Shown in pieces: positions 28,479 through 38,310 of a DNA stretch of 52,801 nt. The stretch is from Corallococcus terminator (lineage in GTDB: Bacteria; Myxococcota; Myxococcia; Myxococcales; Myxococcaceae), in the NCBI RefSeq assembly GCF_003611635.1, contig NZ_RAVZ01000015.1:1-52801 (forward strand), given 5' to 3'. The notes under the pieces were generated by a model, which made no database searches, was not told where the DNA came from, and was given only the letters and a program-made list of their open reading frames with translations. Made by a program: the position numbers and the translations under genes. The number at the start of each line of letters is the position of its first letter. Positions within the stretch are counted from its first letter, which is position 1.

Positions 28479-31232
28479 TTACGGCATGGGCAGGGCCCAC
28501 AATTCGCGGCCCTCCTCTGGGGTCCACGCGGGGAAGTAGATGCGGTTGCCGGAGGGCACGATCCGGCTGTCCGGCGCGGAGGACGCGGGCCCTGCCGCCA
28601 GGTCCGTGACGCGCATGGTGTTCCCGGGCGTGCCGTCCGTCTTCCAGAGCTCCAGGCCGGTGGCGCCGTCCGACGCGGCGAAGAGCATCGGGCCTCCGGG
28701 CCTGCTCTCCACGAGCCGGCTGGGGGTCGCCACCACGCCGCCACCCGAACTGGCCCGCAGCAGGACGGTGGCGTTGGCGCCCCGTCCGTCCACGCGCCAC
28801 AGGGCGTAGCCGTTCGTGGGGGTCGCGGCCCAGAACAGCAGGTGGTCTCCCTGCGCCGTCAGCTCCGCGGGCCACAGCGGCGAGCCCACCGGACCGAACG
28901 TGCCCACCCGCTCCAGGGTCCGCCCGTCGCTCATCCAGAGCTGGGGTGCTTCGTTCGGGGGGACGCGGGCGAAGAAGAACGTGCCGCCCACGCTCGTGCC
29001 CGGAGACTCCAGTCTCGTGTCCGCGCCGGCTGCGTCACCGATACGGACCGTGCCTTCGGGCGTGCCGTTCGTCTTCCACAGCTCGATGCCGTCCGTGCCC
29101 ACCAAGGCCCAGAAGAAGAGCTGGTCGCCCACGGCGACGCCCGACAAGGCGCTGAACCCGCTCGCGCTCGGGGCCGTCAGCCTCACGGTGCCCGCCTCGG
29201 TGCCGTCCGTCGTCCACAGCGAGCAGTTGTCGAAGTCCTCGCTCACCTCGAAGAAGAGCCGGCCGCCCACGGACATCAGCGTCGTGGCCAGGAAGGGGGT
29301 GAGCCCGGCCTTCACCCGCACGGTGCCTTCGAGGGTGCCGTCGGTCCTCCACAGCTCGTCCGGGGTGGGATACTTCCGGGGCGACATGGCCAGGAAGTAC
29401 GCCTGCGCTCCCACGACGAGGGGGCGGGAGGTGAAGACACTCGGGCCCTGGGGACGCGGGGTGACCCACTGGCCCAACGCGGACGAAAGCAGCGCGGCCT
29501 TCCCGGAAGCCGCGTCGTAGCCCCAGAGCGCGAAGGGCACCCCCAGGGACGGGGCCTTGGAGGTGAACAGGAGCCGTCCGTTCACGGCGGTGAGGTTCTC
29601 TGGGGACAGCCGGACGCTGTCATTCGTTCCCGTCGAGGGCGGCTTTGCCTGCACCGTCCCCTCCTTCGTGCCGTCGCTCTTCCACAACTGCCAGAGGCCG
29701 GCGATTTCGTCGGGCTGGGTGAAATAGAGCGCCCCGTTCACGTCCACCACGTCGGCGCCCTGGTCGAAGGACCCCTGGGGACGCGGGGGCGGCTGGGAGA
29801 GCAGGGACGCCGGCCCGGACTCGCCGCCATGCGTCCACAGCTCGCCCGTCACCGTGATGAGGTACAGGGAGCCCCGCTGGAGCATGAGGCCCAGCGGCGA
29901 GGGGAGCGGATCCGACACGGCCCGCGCCACGGCCGTCGCTTCCGCGCGCCAGAGCCGCAGCCCGGTTTCGCCCTGCGTGGAGGCCAGGAAGAAGAGGGCG
30001 CCGTCGGTGGCGATCATCGTGCCCCCGGTGGGGGAGGGGTCCTGCGGCGCGTCACCGATGCGGCCGTTCATGCGCGTGGTGCCCGGGTCGGTACCGTTCG
30101 TTCGGAACAGGCGCGGCGGCTGCTCGTCGGGTCTCGCGACGAAGTAGAGGTACGGGCCCTGGAACGTGAGCGCGGTGGGGTCGCAACCCGCCGCTCCCGG
30201 ACCCAGGTCGGAGACGAGGACGGTGCCCCCGGGCGTGCCGTCCGTCTTCCACAGCTCGGTTCCCGTCTGGACGTCCGAGGCGGCGAAGAACGCCGCGCCG
30301 TCCCTCGCGACGAAGCCCTGCTGCGCGGTGGAGTCGGTCCGGGGCGGCGCGAGGCTCTTCAGTTGGAGCGTGCCGGCGGGGGTGCCGTCCGAACGCCACA
30401 GCGCCAGCCGGGTCGCGGAGGTGGTGTCCTTCGCCCAGAAGAGCACCTGGTTTCCCACCGTCGTGAGCTGCTGAAGGGCGAAGCCTTGCGCGCCGGGGAA
30501 CGCCAACACGGCGCGCGTTCCCTCCGGGGTGCCATCCGTCCTCCACAGCACGGGGTCCCCCTGGGCGGTCCGGGCCGTGAACAGCAGCGCTTCCCCCAGC
30601 CGCGCGGCGCTGGCCTCCTTCATGAGGATGCGGGCCCCGGAGGGCGTCCCCACCCTTCGGGTGCCCTCCGGCGTGCCGTCGCTCGTCCAGAGGGCGGCCT
30701 CTTCCTGGCTGCCCTGGACGTCTGGCGCCGCGAAATAGACCCCGCCGCTCCTTGCGACGACGAAGGCGGGACGCTGTGGCAGCGACACGAGCTGCGTGGT
30801 GCTCGCCAGGGTGCCCCGGGTGCGCCACAGCGCGAACAGGTTCACATACTCCAGGGTCTGCGCCGTCCGGGCCGCGAAGAAGACGGCGTCGTCCACCCGG
30901 GTGAGCTGTCCCGGCTCGGACCCCATGTTCCCGGGCATCAGGTCCAGCAGCAGCGCGGTCCCCTGGGTCGAGCCGTCGGTCGTCCAGAGCTCCCGCCCGT
31001 GGAGGGCGTCGTCCTGGGTGAACAGCACGGTGGGGCCCAGGTCCACGAAGTCGCGGAGCAAGGTCTCCCGCACGCCCGGAACGACGCCCGTGCTCCCGTC
31101 CCGCACGAGGACCGCGTTCCGGGGGCCCTCGGGCTCCGGTTTCGGGCCAGGGTCCGGGGTCTTTCCACATCCCACCCCGAGCGACAGCACACACATCAGC
31201 GACAGCGACGCCTTCACGTTCGTCGACCGCAC
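28479..31232 (-). CDS. Large repeat lipoprotein with ELW-x-TDGT-x-x-GT motifs
   Basis: A 917-residue predicted lipoprotein: signal VRSTNVKASLSLMCVLSLGV and lipobox LGVGC. About 17 repeats follow at a spacing of roughly 50 residues, each with a core like ELWKTDGTPGGT or ALWRSDGTPAGT followed by a hydrophobic strand such as LFFWAKD or AFFAASD. This pattern is common in myxobacterial and Bacteroidetes surface proteins and probably folds as one or more beta-propellers. No catalytic residues are apparent; a binding or structural role at the outer surface is likely. GTG 31232 is chosen because GGAGG lies 4 nt upstream and the signal peptide follows. Confidence 0.82.
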   Translation of the reverse strand: MRSTNVKASLSLMCVLSLGVGCGKTPDPGPKPEPEGPRNAVLVRDGSTGVVPGVRETLLRDFVDLGPTVLFTQDDALHGRELWTTDGSTQGTALLLDLMPGNMGSEPGQLTRVDDAVFFAARTAQTLEYVNLFALWRTRGTLASTTQLVSLPQRPAFVVARSGGVYFAAPDVQGSQEEAALWTSDGTPEGTRRVGTPSGARILMKEASAARLGEALLFTARTAQGDPVLWRTDGTPEGTRAVLAFPGAQGFALQQLTTVGNQVLFWAKDTTSATRLALWRSDGTPAGTLQLKSLAPPRTDSTAQQGFVARDGAAFFAASDVQTGTELWKTDGTPGGTVLVSDLGPGAAGCDPTALTFQGPYLYFVARPDEQPPRLFRTNGTDPGTTRMNGRIGDAPQDPSPTGGTMIATDGALFFLASTQGETGLRLWRAEATAVARAVSDPLPSPLGLMLQRGSLYLITVTGELWTHGGESGPASLLSQPPPRPQGSFDQGADVVDVNGALYFTQPDEIAGLWQLWKSDGTKEGTVQAKPPSTGTNDSVRLSPENLTAVNGRLLFTSKAPSLGVPFALWGYDAASGKAALLSSALGQWVTPRPQGPSVFTSRPLVVGAQAYFLAMSPRKYPTPDELWRTDGTLEGTVRVKAGLTPFLATTLMSVGGRLFFEVSEDFDNCSLWTTDGTEAGTVRLTAPSASGFSALSGVAVGDQLFFWALVGTDGIELWKTNGTPEGTVRIGDAAGADTRLESPGTSVGGTFFFARVPPNEAPQLWMSDGRTLERVGTFGPVGSPLWPAELTAQGDHLLFWAATPTNGYALWRVDGRGANATVLLRASSGGGVVATPSRLVESRPGGPMLFAASDGATGLELWKTDGTPGNTMRVTDLAAGPASSAPDSRIVPSGNRIYFPAWTPEEGRELWALPMP

Positions 31233-31372
31233 ATCCCCTCCGGGGCTGGCCAGCGGCGCACAGTCCACCACGGGGGACTGACCCCTCCAACTCCGCCCAA
31301 GCGTGGGACAGCGCACGCTCCGGCAAGAAGGAGGGAGCGCGCGGGCGCGGGGACGATTAGGGTACGTGGGCC

Positions 31373-31969
<597 letters not shown>

Positions 31970-32094
31970 TTCCTGCTGCCCCGGCGGCCGGGAGAGCACT
32001 TCCCGTGCCGTCGTTCCGGTCAAGCATGCGCTGGCCGGACGATTCGCAACTGTCCCACAGTGCCGCTTGACGTTGGCGTGCCCACTGTCTGGTG

Positions 32095-32499
32095 ATGGTG
32101 CCCCGCTCTGTGATTGCCGCTCTCCTGCCTGCCCTCCTGGCGGGTGTTGGTTGTGCCATCGGACCCACGGGGCGTCCGCCCGTGCCTCCCGCGTCCGCGT
32201 CCGTGCAGGCGGAGCTGGGCGAGCGCAACGTCGTCGACGCGGGCGCGGAGTACGCCCGTCAGAACGGCATCCTGCTGGCGGAGGGCGGAGAGGCGGTGCG
32301 CATCCGCCCCAACTACTGGCGGATCCGCTTCGCGCTCCCGCAGGAGGGTTCCGGCAAGCTGCTGGAGCTGGACTTCGATGAGCTGGCGCAGCGCGTGACG
32401 GGCTCCCGCCGCCTGGACATCACGCCCACGTTCGAGCCCACCTCCAGCACCTGGAAGCCCAGCGACGCGAGCCCCGCGACGGGCGGTTCGGGTCGCTGA
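32095..32499 (+). CDS. Small lipoprotein of unknown function
   Basis: A 134-residue predicted lipoprotein: MVPRSVIAALLPALLAG then VGC as the lipobox. The mature part has NYWRIRFALPQEGSGKLLELDFDE, a likely small beta-sheet, then a Ser/Thr/Pro-rich tail. No family recognised. GTG 32092 directly before ATG 32095 is a possible alternative start. It ends 12 nt from the convergent 5'-nucleotidase gene. Confidence 0.65.
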   Translation: MVPRSVIAALLPALLAGVGCAIGPTGRPPVPPASASVQAELGERNVVDAGAEYARQNGILLAEGGEAVRIRPNYWRIRFALPQEGSGKLLELDFDELAQRVTGSRRLDITPTFEPTSSTWKPSDASPATGGSGR

Positions 32500-32511
32500 G
32501 CACCGCGAGGG

Positions 32512-34419
32512 TTACGGCAGCAGGGTGATGCGGTCGAGCGCCGGGGCCGGCAGCGGGTTTGACTCCGTGCTCTTCGCGGTCAGGTACGCCTCCAGCGCAT
32601 CGGAGTCCACCGCGCCTCCCAGCAGGTTCGTGCCCTCCGTGAGGACGGTGAAGCCGTCGCCGCCCGGCGCGAGGAAGCTGTTCACCGTGACGCGGTAGCT
32701 GGCGGCGGGATCCACGGTGGTGCCGTTGATCTGGATGCTGGCGGGATCCACCTTGGAGCCCAGGGGCGCTGACGCGCTGAACGCGTAGGAGAAGCCCGCG
32801 GACGGCAGGAGGATACGGGTGGCCGTGCCGGCGCGGAACTGCTGCTCCAGCAGACGTTCAATCTGCGCGCCCGTGAGCGTCAGGGTGACCAAGCTGTTGC
32901 CGAAGGGCTGCACGGTGAAGGCCTCGCCGTAGGTGATGGAGCCGGTGTCGCTGGGGTTGGCCGGGTCGCGCACGAGGTCGGCCCTCACGCCGCCGGGGTT
33001 CATGAAGGCCACCACGGCGCCGCCCAGGCTCGCGGGCTTCGTGGCTTCCAACTGGGCGTCCGCGATGACGAAGCCCATGGCGGACTGTCCGGTGGGGTCC
33101 TTCTGGATGTCGCCGCGCAAGAGCGTCTGGGCAATCCAGCCGATGACGCGGCCCTCCAGCGGTGCCGTGAGGCCCTTGTAGCGGGCCACCAGCTCGGTGA
33201 CGGTGGGGTCTGGCGTCACGGTGCGGGTGACGATGACGTTCTGGGCCTGGACCTTCGTCACGGCGCCCGTCTTCGCGTCCAGGGTCAGGTCGATGTCCGT
33301 GAGCAGCCGACCCACGGACGCGGCGCTGGTGACGAGCTTGCCGCTCAGCGAGCAGTTGTAGGCCTGATGGGTGTGGCCGCTGACGATGACGTTCACGGCG
33401 GCGTCCAGCTTCTGGGCGATGTCCAGGATGGGGCCGGAGATGCCCTTGCACTCGTTGTAGAGCGAGTCGAGCGCGGGCGTTCCGCCTTCGTGCACCACGA
33501 CGACGATGGCGCCCACGCCCTGGGACTTCAGCTCCGGCACCAGCGCGTTGACGGTCTCCACCTCGTCCTTGAAGGTGAGGCCGGCGATGCCCGACGGGGT
33601 GACGATTTGCGGCGTGCCTTCCAGCGTCATGCCGATGAAGGCCACCTTCACGCCCTCGAAGGTGCGCACGTCGTAGCGCGGGAAGAAGGTGCGGTCCGCT
33701 CCGGTGGCCACGTTGGCCGCGAGGTACTTGAACCGCGCGCCCTCGAAGCCGGTGCCATCCTGGCAGCCGTCCACCGGATGGCAGCCGCCAGCCTGCATGC
33801 GCAAGAGCTCCGGGCCGCCTTCATCGAATTCGTGGTTGCCCACCGCGGCCAGGTCCAGGCCCGCCTGGTTCATGACCTCGATGGTGGGTTCGTCGTGGAA
33901 GAGGGCGGAGAGCAGCGGCGTGGCGCCGATGAGGTCACCGGCGGAGACCACCACCGTGTTCGGGTTCTTCGCGCGCAGCTCCGCGATGTGGCGGGCGAAG
34001 TACACAGCGCCGCCCGCGTTCACGCGGTCCGCGCCACCGTCCGGGAGGGCTGCCGTGATGATCTGTCCGCCGGTGCCGCCCGCGGGATCCAACTGCCCGT
34101 GGAAGTCGTTGAAGGCGATGATCTTCACGGACACCGTCGCGGCGGTGCCTCCGTCGTCTTGGGTTCCCGCGTCGGTGCTGGTGCCCGCGTCGGTCTCCAG
34201 AGGTGGCCGGGGGACGACGGCCTGGCAGACGTGTTCGACGCAGGTCCAGCCCTGGCCTTCCGGCGCGGGGTTGGCTTCTTCGCAGTCGAAGGCGTTGACG
34301 CATTCGTGGTTGCCGCAGCCGCCGTGCAGGACGAGCAGCAGGCCCGTGACGAAGGCACCGGCGAGGAGGAAGACGCTGGGACGTGGGACATCCCGCGCGG
34401 GGGGAACGGAAGGCTGCAT
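32512..34419 (-). CDS. 5'-nucleotidase/UshA-type metallophosphatase, lipoprotein
   Basis: A 635-residue exported enzyme. The N-terminal hydrophobic segment ends in LLLVLHGGC (lipobox), followed by a Cys-rich and DAG-rich linker. The calcineurin-like metallophosphatase domain begins about residue 95: IIAFNDFHGQLD, AGDLIGATPLL, AAVGNHEFDEGG and SGHTHQAYNC supply the metal ligands. The C-terminal 5'-nucleotidase domain (about 410-620) shows GGVRADL, YGEAFTVQPFGNSLV and YRVTVNSFLAPGGDGF. Such enzymes dephosphorylate nucleotides outside the cytoplasm to recover nucleosides and phosphate. ATG 34419 has GGAGCC upstream. Confidence 0.9.
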   Translation of the reverse strand: MQPSVPPARDVPRPSVFLLAGAFVTGLLLVLHGGCGNHECVNAFDCEEANPAPEGQGWTCVEHVCQAVVPRPPLETDAGTSTDAGTQDDGGTAATVSVKIIAFNDFHGQLDPAGGTGGQIITAALPDGGADRVNAGGAVYFARHIAELRAKNPNTVVVSAGDLIGATPLLSALFHDEPTIEVMNQAGLDLAAVGNHEFDEGGPELLRMQAGGCHPVDGCQDGTGFEGARFKYLAANVATGADRTFFPRYDVRTFEGVKVAFIGMTLEGTPQIVTPSGIAGLTFKDEVETVNALVPELKSQGVGAIVVVVHEGGTPALDSLYNECKGISGPILDIAQKLDAAVNVIVSGHTHQAYNCSLSGKLVTSAASVGRLLTDIDLTLDAKTGAVTKVQAQNVIVTRTVTPDPTVTELVARYKGLTAPLEGRVIGWIAQTLLRGDIQKDPTGQSAMGFVIADAQLEATKPASLGGAVVAFMNPGGVRADLVRDPANPSDTGSITYGEAFTVQPFGNSLVTLTLTGAQIERLLEQQFRAGTATRILLPSAGFSYAFSASAPLGSKVDPASIQINGTTVDPAASYRVTVNSFLAPGGDGFTVLTEGTNLLGGAVDSDALEAYLTAKSTESNPLPAPALDRITLLP

Positions 34420-34578
34420 CGAGGCGGCTCCTGGATTCGGGCAACGGAGGAGCGACCGTGACGCGGTTTCCCTCCGGAGGGCGGGGACCCTGGCACCGTC
34501 GCATGGCGCCCGCGTGAGGGCTGGGTCGCGAATGGGTGCCGTCCGACGGATGTGACGCGAACGACACGCGGGTACGAC

Positions 34579-35019
34579 TCAGGGGAGGGGAGGCTCCTGG
34601 CACCACAGCAGCTCCGCGACGCCGTCCACGCGACCCCAGAGCACGGCCTTCTGGCGGAACAGCCCGCCCATGCGTCGGGCCTCGTCGCGCGACATGCCGG
34701 GGACGAAGAGGCTCTCCTCGAACCAGCCCCGGTCGTCCGCCACGCCCACGGCGGACACGGGCGGATGGCCGCTGGCTTCGAGCAGGTCGAGCAAACCGCG
34801 CTGGAGCCGCGCGTTGGTCCGGGCGGACCGCGCCCGTGCGTGCGGATTCCACGCGGTGAGGAAGGCCCACGACGTGTGACCGTGCGCGGTGAGCGCGGCG
34901 TCGAGCCTCGGGTGCGGGGCACCCACGCGCAGCACGTGCTTCACGTCTCCGACACCAGGGTGCGCGCGCACGATGTAGCCGGTGGCCCGGAAGGCCTCGC
35001 GCAGCGGTTCGTCACCCAT
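34579..35019 (-). CDS. DUF3293 protein
   Basis: A 146-residue protein of the DUF3293 family: AFLTAWNPHARARS, then N-x-x-L-x-x-x-L-L, then WFEESLFVPGMSRDEARRM and a final FRQKAVLWG. The family has no known function. It lies 24 nt downstream of the MBL hydrolase gene on the same strand and is likely cotranscribed with it. Confidence 0.8.
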   Translation of the reverse strand: MGDEPLREAFRATGYIVRAHPGVGDVKHVLRVGAPHPRLDAALTAHGHTSWAFLTAWNPHARARSARTNARLQRGLLDLLEASGHPPVSAVGVADDRGWFEESLFVPGMSRDEARRMGGLFRQKAVLWGRVDGVAELLWCQEPPLP

Positions 35020-35043
35020 CGCGGCCCCTGGTTGCTCGTGCCC

Positions 35044-36555
35044 TTACGGGGCCGTGCCCTGGGCGCTCGCGCCCTGCGGAGTCGTGGGCGCGGCCGGGGG
35101 GGCTTGTGGCGCCGCGGTCGGAGTCGTCGCGGCGGTGGGGCTCGTGCCGCCCTGGGGATTCGCGGCGGTGGGGTTCACGGGCGCGGCGGTGGTGCCCTGC
35201 GGATTCGTGGGTGGCGGCGTCGCGGCGGGCGGCGTGGCGGCCTGGGTGGGCGCGGTCGTCGGGGCCGAGGGCGCCGCGAGGGGCGGCAGGGCCGGATGCC
35301 CCACGAGGAGCGCGGGCGGAATCTGGCTGGCCGAGATGGGGTCCTGCTGCGCGGTCCTCCACGGCACTTCGGGCCACCAGCGCTCCGTGGGCGGCGCCTG
35401 CGGCAGGAAGTCCTGCCCGAGCCGGGGCGAGGTGATGCTCACCCCGTCCTGCTTCGCGGCCACCAGCGAGCGCTCCAGGGGCTCCGTCCAGCCGTGGGTC
35501 GCCAGCGTGACGAGCCCCCAGTGCACGGGCAGCATCACCCGGCCGCGCACCAGCCGGTGCGCGAGCACGGCCTGCTCTGGCCCCAGGTGCCAGTCCGGCC
35601 AGCCCGCGCCGTACTGGCCCGTTTCAATCATCGTCAGGTCGAAGGGCCCCAGCTTCGCGCCAATCTCCTCCATCGCGGGGAACAGGCCGGTGTCGCCGGA
35701 GTAGTAGACGCGGTGTTCGGCGCCGACCAGCGCCCAGCCCGCCCACAGTGTCTTGTTCTGCTGGAGGAACCGGCCCGACGCATGCCGCGACGGCGTGCAC
35801 ACGATGTCCAACCCCTTCACGCGCGTGCGCTCCCACCAGTCCAGCTCCACGATGCGCGCCGCGGGCACGCCCCAGTATTCCAGGTGCGCGCCAATGCCCA
35901 ACGGCACCACGAAGGTGGTGTTCCAGTCCTTCATCGCGGTGATGGTCGCGAAGTCCAGGTGGTCGTAGTGGTCGTGGGAGATGACCACCGCGTCGATGGG
36001 CGGCAGGTCGCTGAGCGCGATGGGCGCGGGGAACCAGCGCTTCGGGCCAATCCACCCCAGCGGCGAGGTGCGCTCACCCCACATCGGATCCGTGAGCACG
36101 CGGTGCCCGTCCACCTCCACCAGCGTGGACGAGTGTCCCAGCCAGGTGACGCGCAGCCCGCCCGGCGGCGGCGTGGCGAAGCGCTTCGGGTCGATGGGGG
36201 GCACCGTCAGCGGCGTCTGGGGCGCGCTGTCGGGGCTCGAATCGAACATGGCCGACAGGGACTCTTCGAAGTGGTTGATGATGGGCTGCGGATTGACGAA
36301 GCCACCGTCCTTCCACTGCGGAGACTTCTCCATCCGCTCTCGCCGTGCGCCATGCGCGCCCTGGCCAAAGGACTCCCACCCGTCGAAGACGACGACGAGC
36401 AGGAAGGCGCTCAACAGCACGAGCCCCCAGCCCAGCACGCGCAGCAGCTTGCTTCCCCAGGAGGAACCCTGGGGGCCGTGGGGCGGAAAGGCCGTGCGGA
36501 AGGCGCTCTGGCGGGCCTTGTCTGCGGCCCGGATGGGCCCGGCGTTCATCTTCAT
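35044..36555 (-). CDS. Membrane-anchored MBL-fold hydrolase with Pro/Ala/Thr-rich tail
   Basis: A 503-residue protein of the RomA/NAPE-PLD-like metallo-beta-lactamase-fold group. It has an N-terminal anchor (LLRVLGWGLVLLSAFLLVVVF), then WLGHSSTLVEVDGHRVLTDPM, the zinc motif HDHYDHLD, YYSGDTGLFP and a late PVHWG His. Relatives act on phospholipids (N-acyl-phosphatidylethanolamine) or are of unknown substrate. The last ~90 residues are a low-complexity run rich in Pro, Ala, Thr and Gln, unusual for the family. ATG 36555 and ATG 36549 are both possible; the frame is open far upstream without support. Gene order: serine hydrolase, this gene, DUF3293. Confidence 0.85.
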   Translation of the reverse strand: MKMNAGPIRAADKARQSAFRTAFPPHGPQGSSWGSKLLRVLGWGLVLLSAFLLVVVFDGWESFGQGAHGARRERMEKSPQWKDGGFVNPQPIINHFEESLSAMFDSSPDSAPQTPLTVPPIDPKRFATPPPGGLRVTWLGHSSTLVEVDGHRVLTDPMWGERTSPLGWIGPKRWFPAPIALSDLPPIDAVVISHDHYDHLDFATITAMKDWNTTFVVPLGIGAHLEYWGVPAARIVELDWWERTRVKGLDIVCTPSRHASGRFLQQNKTLWAGWALVGAEHRVYYSGDTGLFPAMEEIGAKLGPFDLTMIETGQYGAGWPDWHLGPEQAVLAHRLVRGRVMLPVHWGLVTLATHGWTEPLERSLVAAKQDGVSITSPRLGQDFLPQAPPTERWWPEVPWRTAQQDPISASQIPPALLVGHPALPPLAAPSAPTTAPTQAATPPAATPPPTNPQGTTAAPVNPTAANPQGGTSPTAATTPTAAPQAPPAAPTTPQGASAQGTAP

Positions 36556-36608
36556 GCCCGGACCCTGATGGGTCCGGTGCGCGGGTGTCAATGGGAAGCC
36601 GCCAGTTC

Positions 36609-37730
36609 CTAGGGGGCTGGCGCGACCGCGGCGCGAATCTCCGGGCGAAGTTGCTGCTCCAGCCCCACGGAGAAGGCGCCCACCCGCTCCTCGTTCGTCG
36701 CCTCCAACTGCATGCCCAGGATGGCGTAGTAGCCGCTGTCGCGGTCCACCCAGGGGGTGAATCCGAACGCCCCAGGCGACGACACGACCGCGCAGCCCGA
36801 GGAGGGCGTGTCGCACTCCAACCAGGCGGTGAGGCCGTAGTGGTACGTAAGGCCGCCGTCCACCATGGGCGAGCTGCCGATGACGACGTCATACGGCTCG
36901 CGCGCCTGCGCATCGAAGAGCGCCGCGGACGCGAACGGCACGCCCCCCACGGTGCCTCGGTGGAACACGACGCCCAGCAGCTTCGCGTACTCGTCCATCG
37001 TGGAGCGCAGGCCGCCAGCGATGAGCGGGTTGCTGGTGCCCAGGCTGTTGCGCGGGAAGGTGTAGTAGGCGAGCTCAGCGCTCGTCAGCCCCAGTGGTGC
37101 CTTCACCTGCTCATCGAAGAGGGCCTGCCAGGCCTTGCCGGTGCGCACCTCGGCCATCCGCGCGGCGACGTGCAGGTGGGCGGAGCCGTAGTCGAAGCGC
37201 GTGCCGGGCGGCGCCACGGGCGCACCGGCCGCGATGGACTCCACGCACTGCGCGAGCGTGCTCCCCATCTGCACGGTGCAGGGGTGGTTCGGCTCCAGGC
37301 CGGACGTGAAGGACAGCAGGTGGCGCAGGGTGATGCTCGCCTGCTGACCCGTCCATCCGAGCACCTCGCCCGTCGTGGAGTCCAGGGACAGCACGCCCGC
37401 GTCCACCAGCCGCAACAGGGCCAGGCCGGAGGCCATCTTGGACGCGGAGGCGATGGCCACCCGCCGGTCCGGCGCGAAGTCCCCGTAGCTCTTCACGAAG
37501 ACGCGCCGGTCCTGCGCGTCGTACACCGCGAGCGTCACGCCGGGCACGCCCGCGTCCACCACGGCCGCCGCGACCATCGCGTCCACCTTCGCGAAGGGGT
37601 CCACGGTGCCGGCATCCAGCGCGCCCGCGTCCGGGACCGGAGGTGTCGGGTTGTCGTCCGGAGTCGTGGACGCTTCGCCACACGCGGTCAGGGTGAGGGC
37701 CAGCAGCAGCAACGCTCGGATGTTCAGCAC
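36609..37730 (-). CDS. Serine hydrolase, class C beta-lactamase-like lipoprotein
   Basis: A 373-residue lipoprotein with signal VLNIRALLLLALTLTAC (lipobox LTAC) and a 'DAG' linker. The beta-lactamase-related domain runs from about residue 45: the nucleophile motif S-x-x-K is SASK in AIASASKMASG, and LRHLLSFTSGLEP matches the family. The second motif, usually Y-x-N, reads Y-G-S (FDYGSAHLHV), so true beta-lactamase activity is doubtful; peptidase or esterase activity is more likely. GTG 37730 is supported by GGAGG 6 nt upstream. It is the third gene of a minus-strand run. Confidence 0.85.
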   Translation of the reverse strand: MLNIRALLLLALTLTACGEASTTPDDNPTPPVPDAGALDAGTVDPFAKVDAMVAAAVVDAGVPGVTLAVYDAQDRRVFVKSYGDFAPDRRVAIASASKMASGLALLRLVDAGVLSLDSTTGEVLGWTGQQASITLRHLLSFTSGLEPNHPCTVQMGSTLAQCVESIAAGAPVAPPGTRFDYGSAHLHVAARMAEVRTGKAWQALFDEQVKAPLGLTSAELAYYTFPRNSLGTSNPLIAGGLRSTMDEYAKLLGVVFHRGTVGGVPFASAALFDAQAREPYDVVIGSSPMVDGGLTYHYGLTAWLECDTPSSGCAVVSSPGAFGFTPWVDRDSGYYAILGMQLEATNEERVGAFSVGLEQQLRPEIRAAVAPAP

Positions 37731-37794
37731 CAGGGGCCTCCAGGAGGTGGAGTCCCCTTCAACCCTGCTTGCGCGAAAAGGTTTCGGCAAGGCC

Positions 37795-38310
37795 TCAGGG
37801 CGTCGGAGGCACGACCTTGTAGCCCCGCTGGAGCAGCGGCGAGAGCCGGTCCGTGAGGTCCCACGACTCCACGAAGCGGCCGTCGCGCAGCCGGTACAGC
37901 GAATCACCCTGGAGCGTCACCGCGCGCGGCCTGCCGTCGTCGTCCGTGGGGCCCTGGGCGTCGGTGCCCACCGCGCGCCAGCGCACCATCACCCAGTCGT
38001 CCTCCGCGAGGACGTGGAGCAGTTCGAACCGCAGGTCCGGGAAGAGCTCGAAGCCGGCCTGGGCCTGGGTGCGCACCACCTCCGGGCCCCGGAGCTGCGT
38101 CGGTGCATCCTCCGAGCGGTCCACGTAGTCGGCCGCGACGTACTCGGCGATGCGGTCCAGACGCTTCTGGTTGTAGACCTCCTCGGTGAACAGGCGCGCG
38201 CGTTCCTTGTTGTCCGCGCTCACCCGTTGGGCCCGCTCCGCCGGGGACACCGCCGCGCAACCGGTCATCCCCACGAGCCCCAACACCGCCCACCACACAC
38301 GTGTCCTCAT
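37795..38310 (-). CDS. SnoaL-like (NTF2-fold) lipoprotein
   Basis: A 171-residue protein: signal MRTRVWWAVLGLVGM with lipobox MTGC, then a SnoaL-like polyketide-cyclase/ester-cyclase domain (EEVYNQKRLDRIAEYVAADY, FPDLRFELLHVLAEDDWVMV, RWRAVGT, then YRLRDGRFVESWDLTDRL). The fold hosts varied enzymes and binding proteins; a specific reaction cannot be named. Its start overlaps the acyl-CoA oxidase-like stop (ATGA at 38310-38307), so the two are translationally coupled, although this protein should be exported and its partner is cytoplasmic. Confidence 0.8.
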   Translation of the reverse strand: MRTRVWWAVLGLVGMTGCAAVSPAERAQRVSADNKERARLFTEEVYNQKRLDRIAEYVAADYVDRSEDAPTQLRGPEVVRTQAQAGFELFPDLRFELLHVLAEDDWVMVRWRAVGTDAQGPTDDDGRPRAVTLQGDSLYRLRDGRFVESWDLTDRLSPLLQRGYKVVPPTP

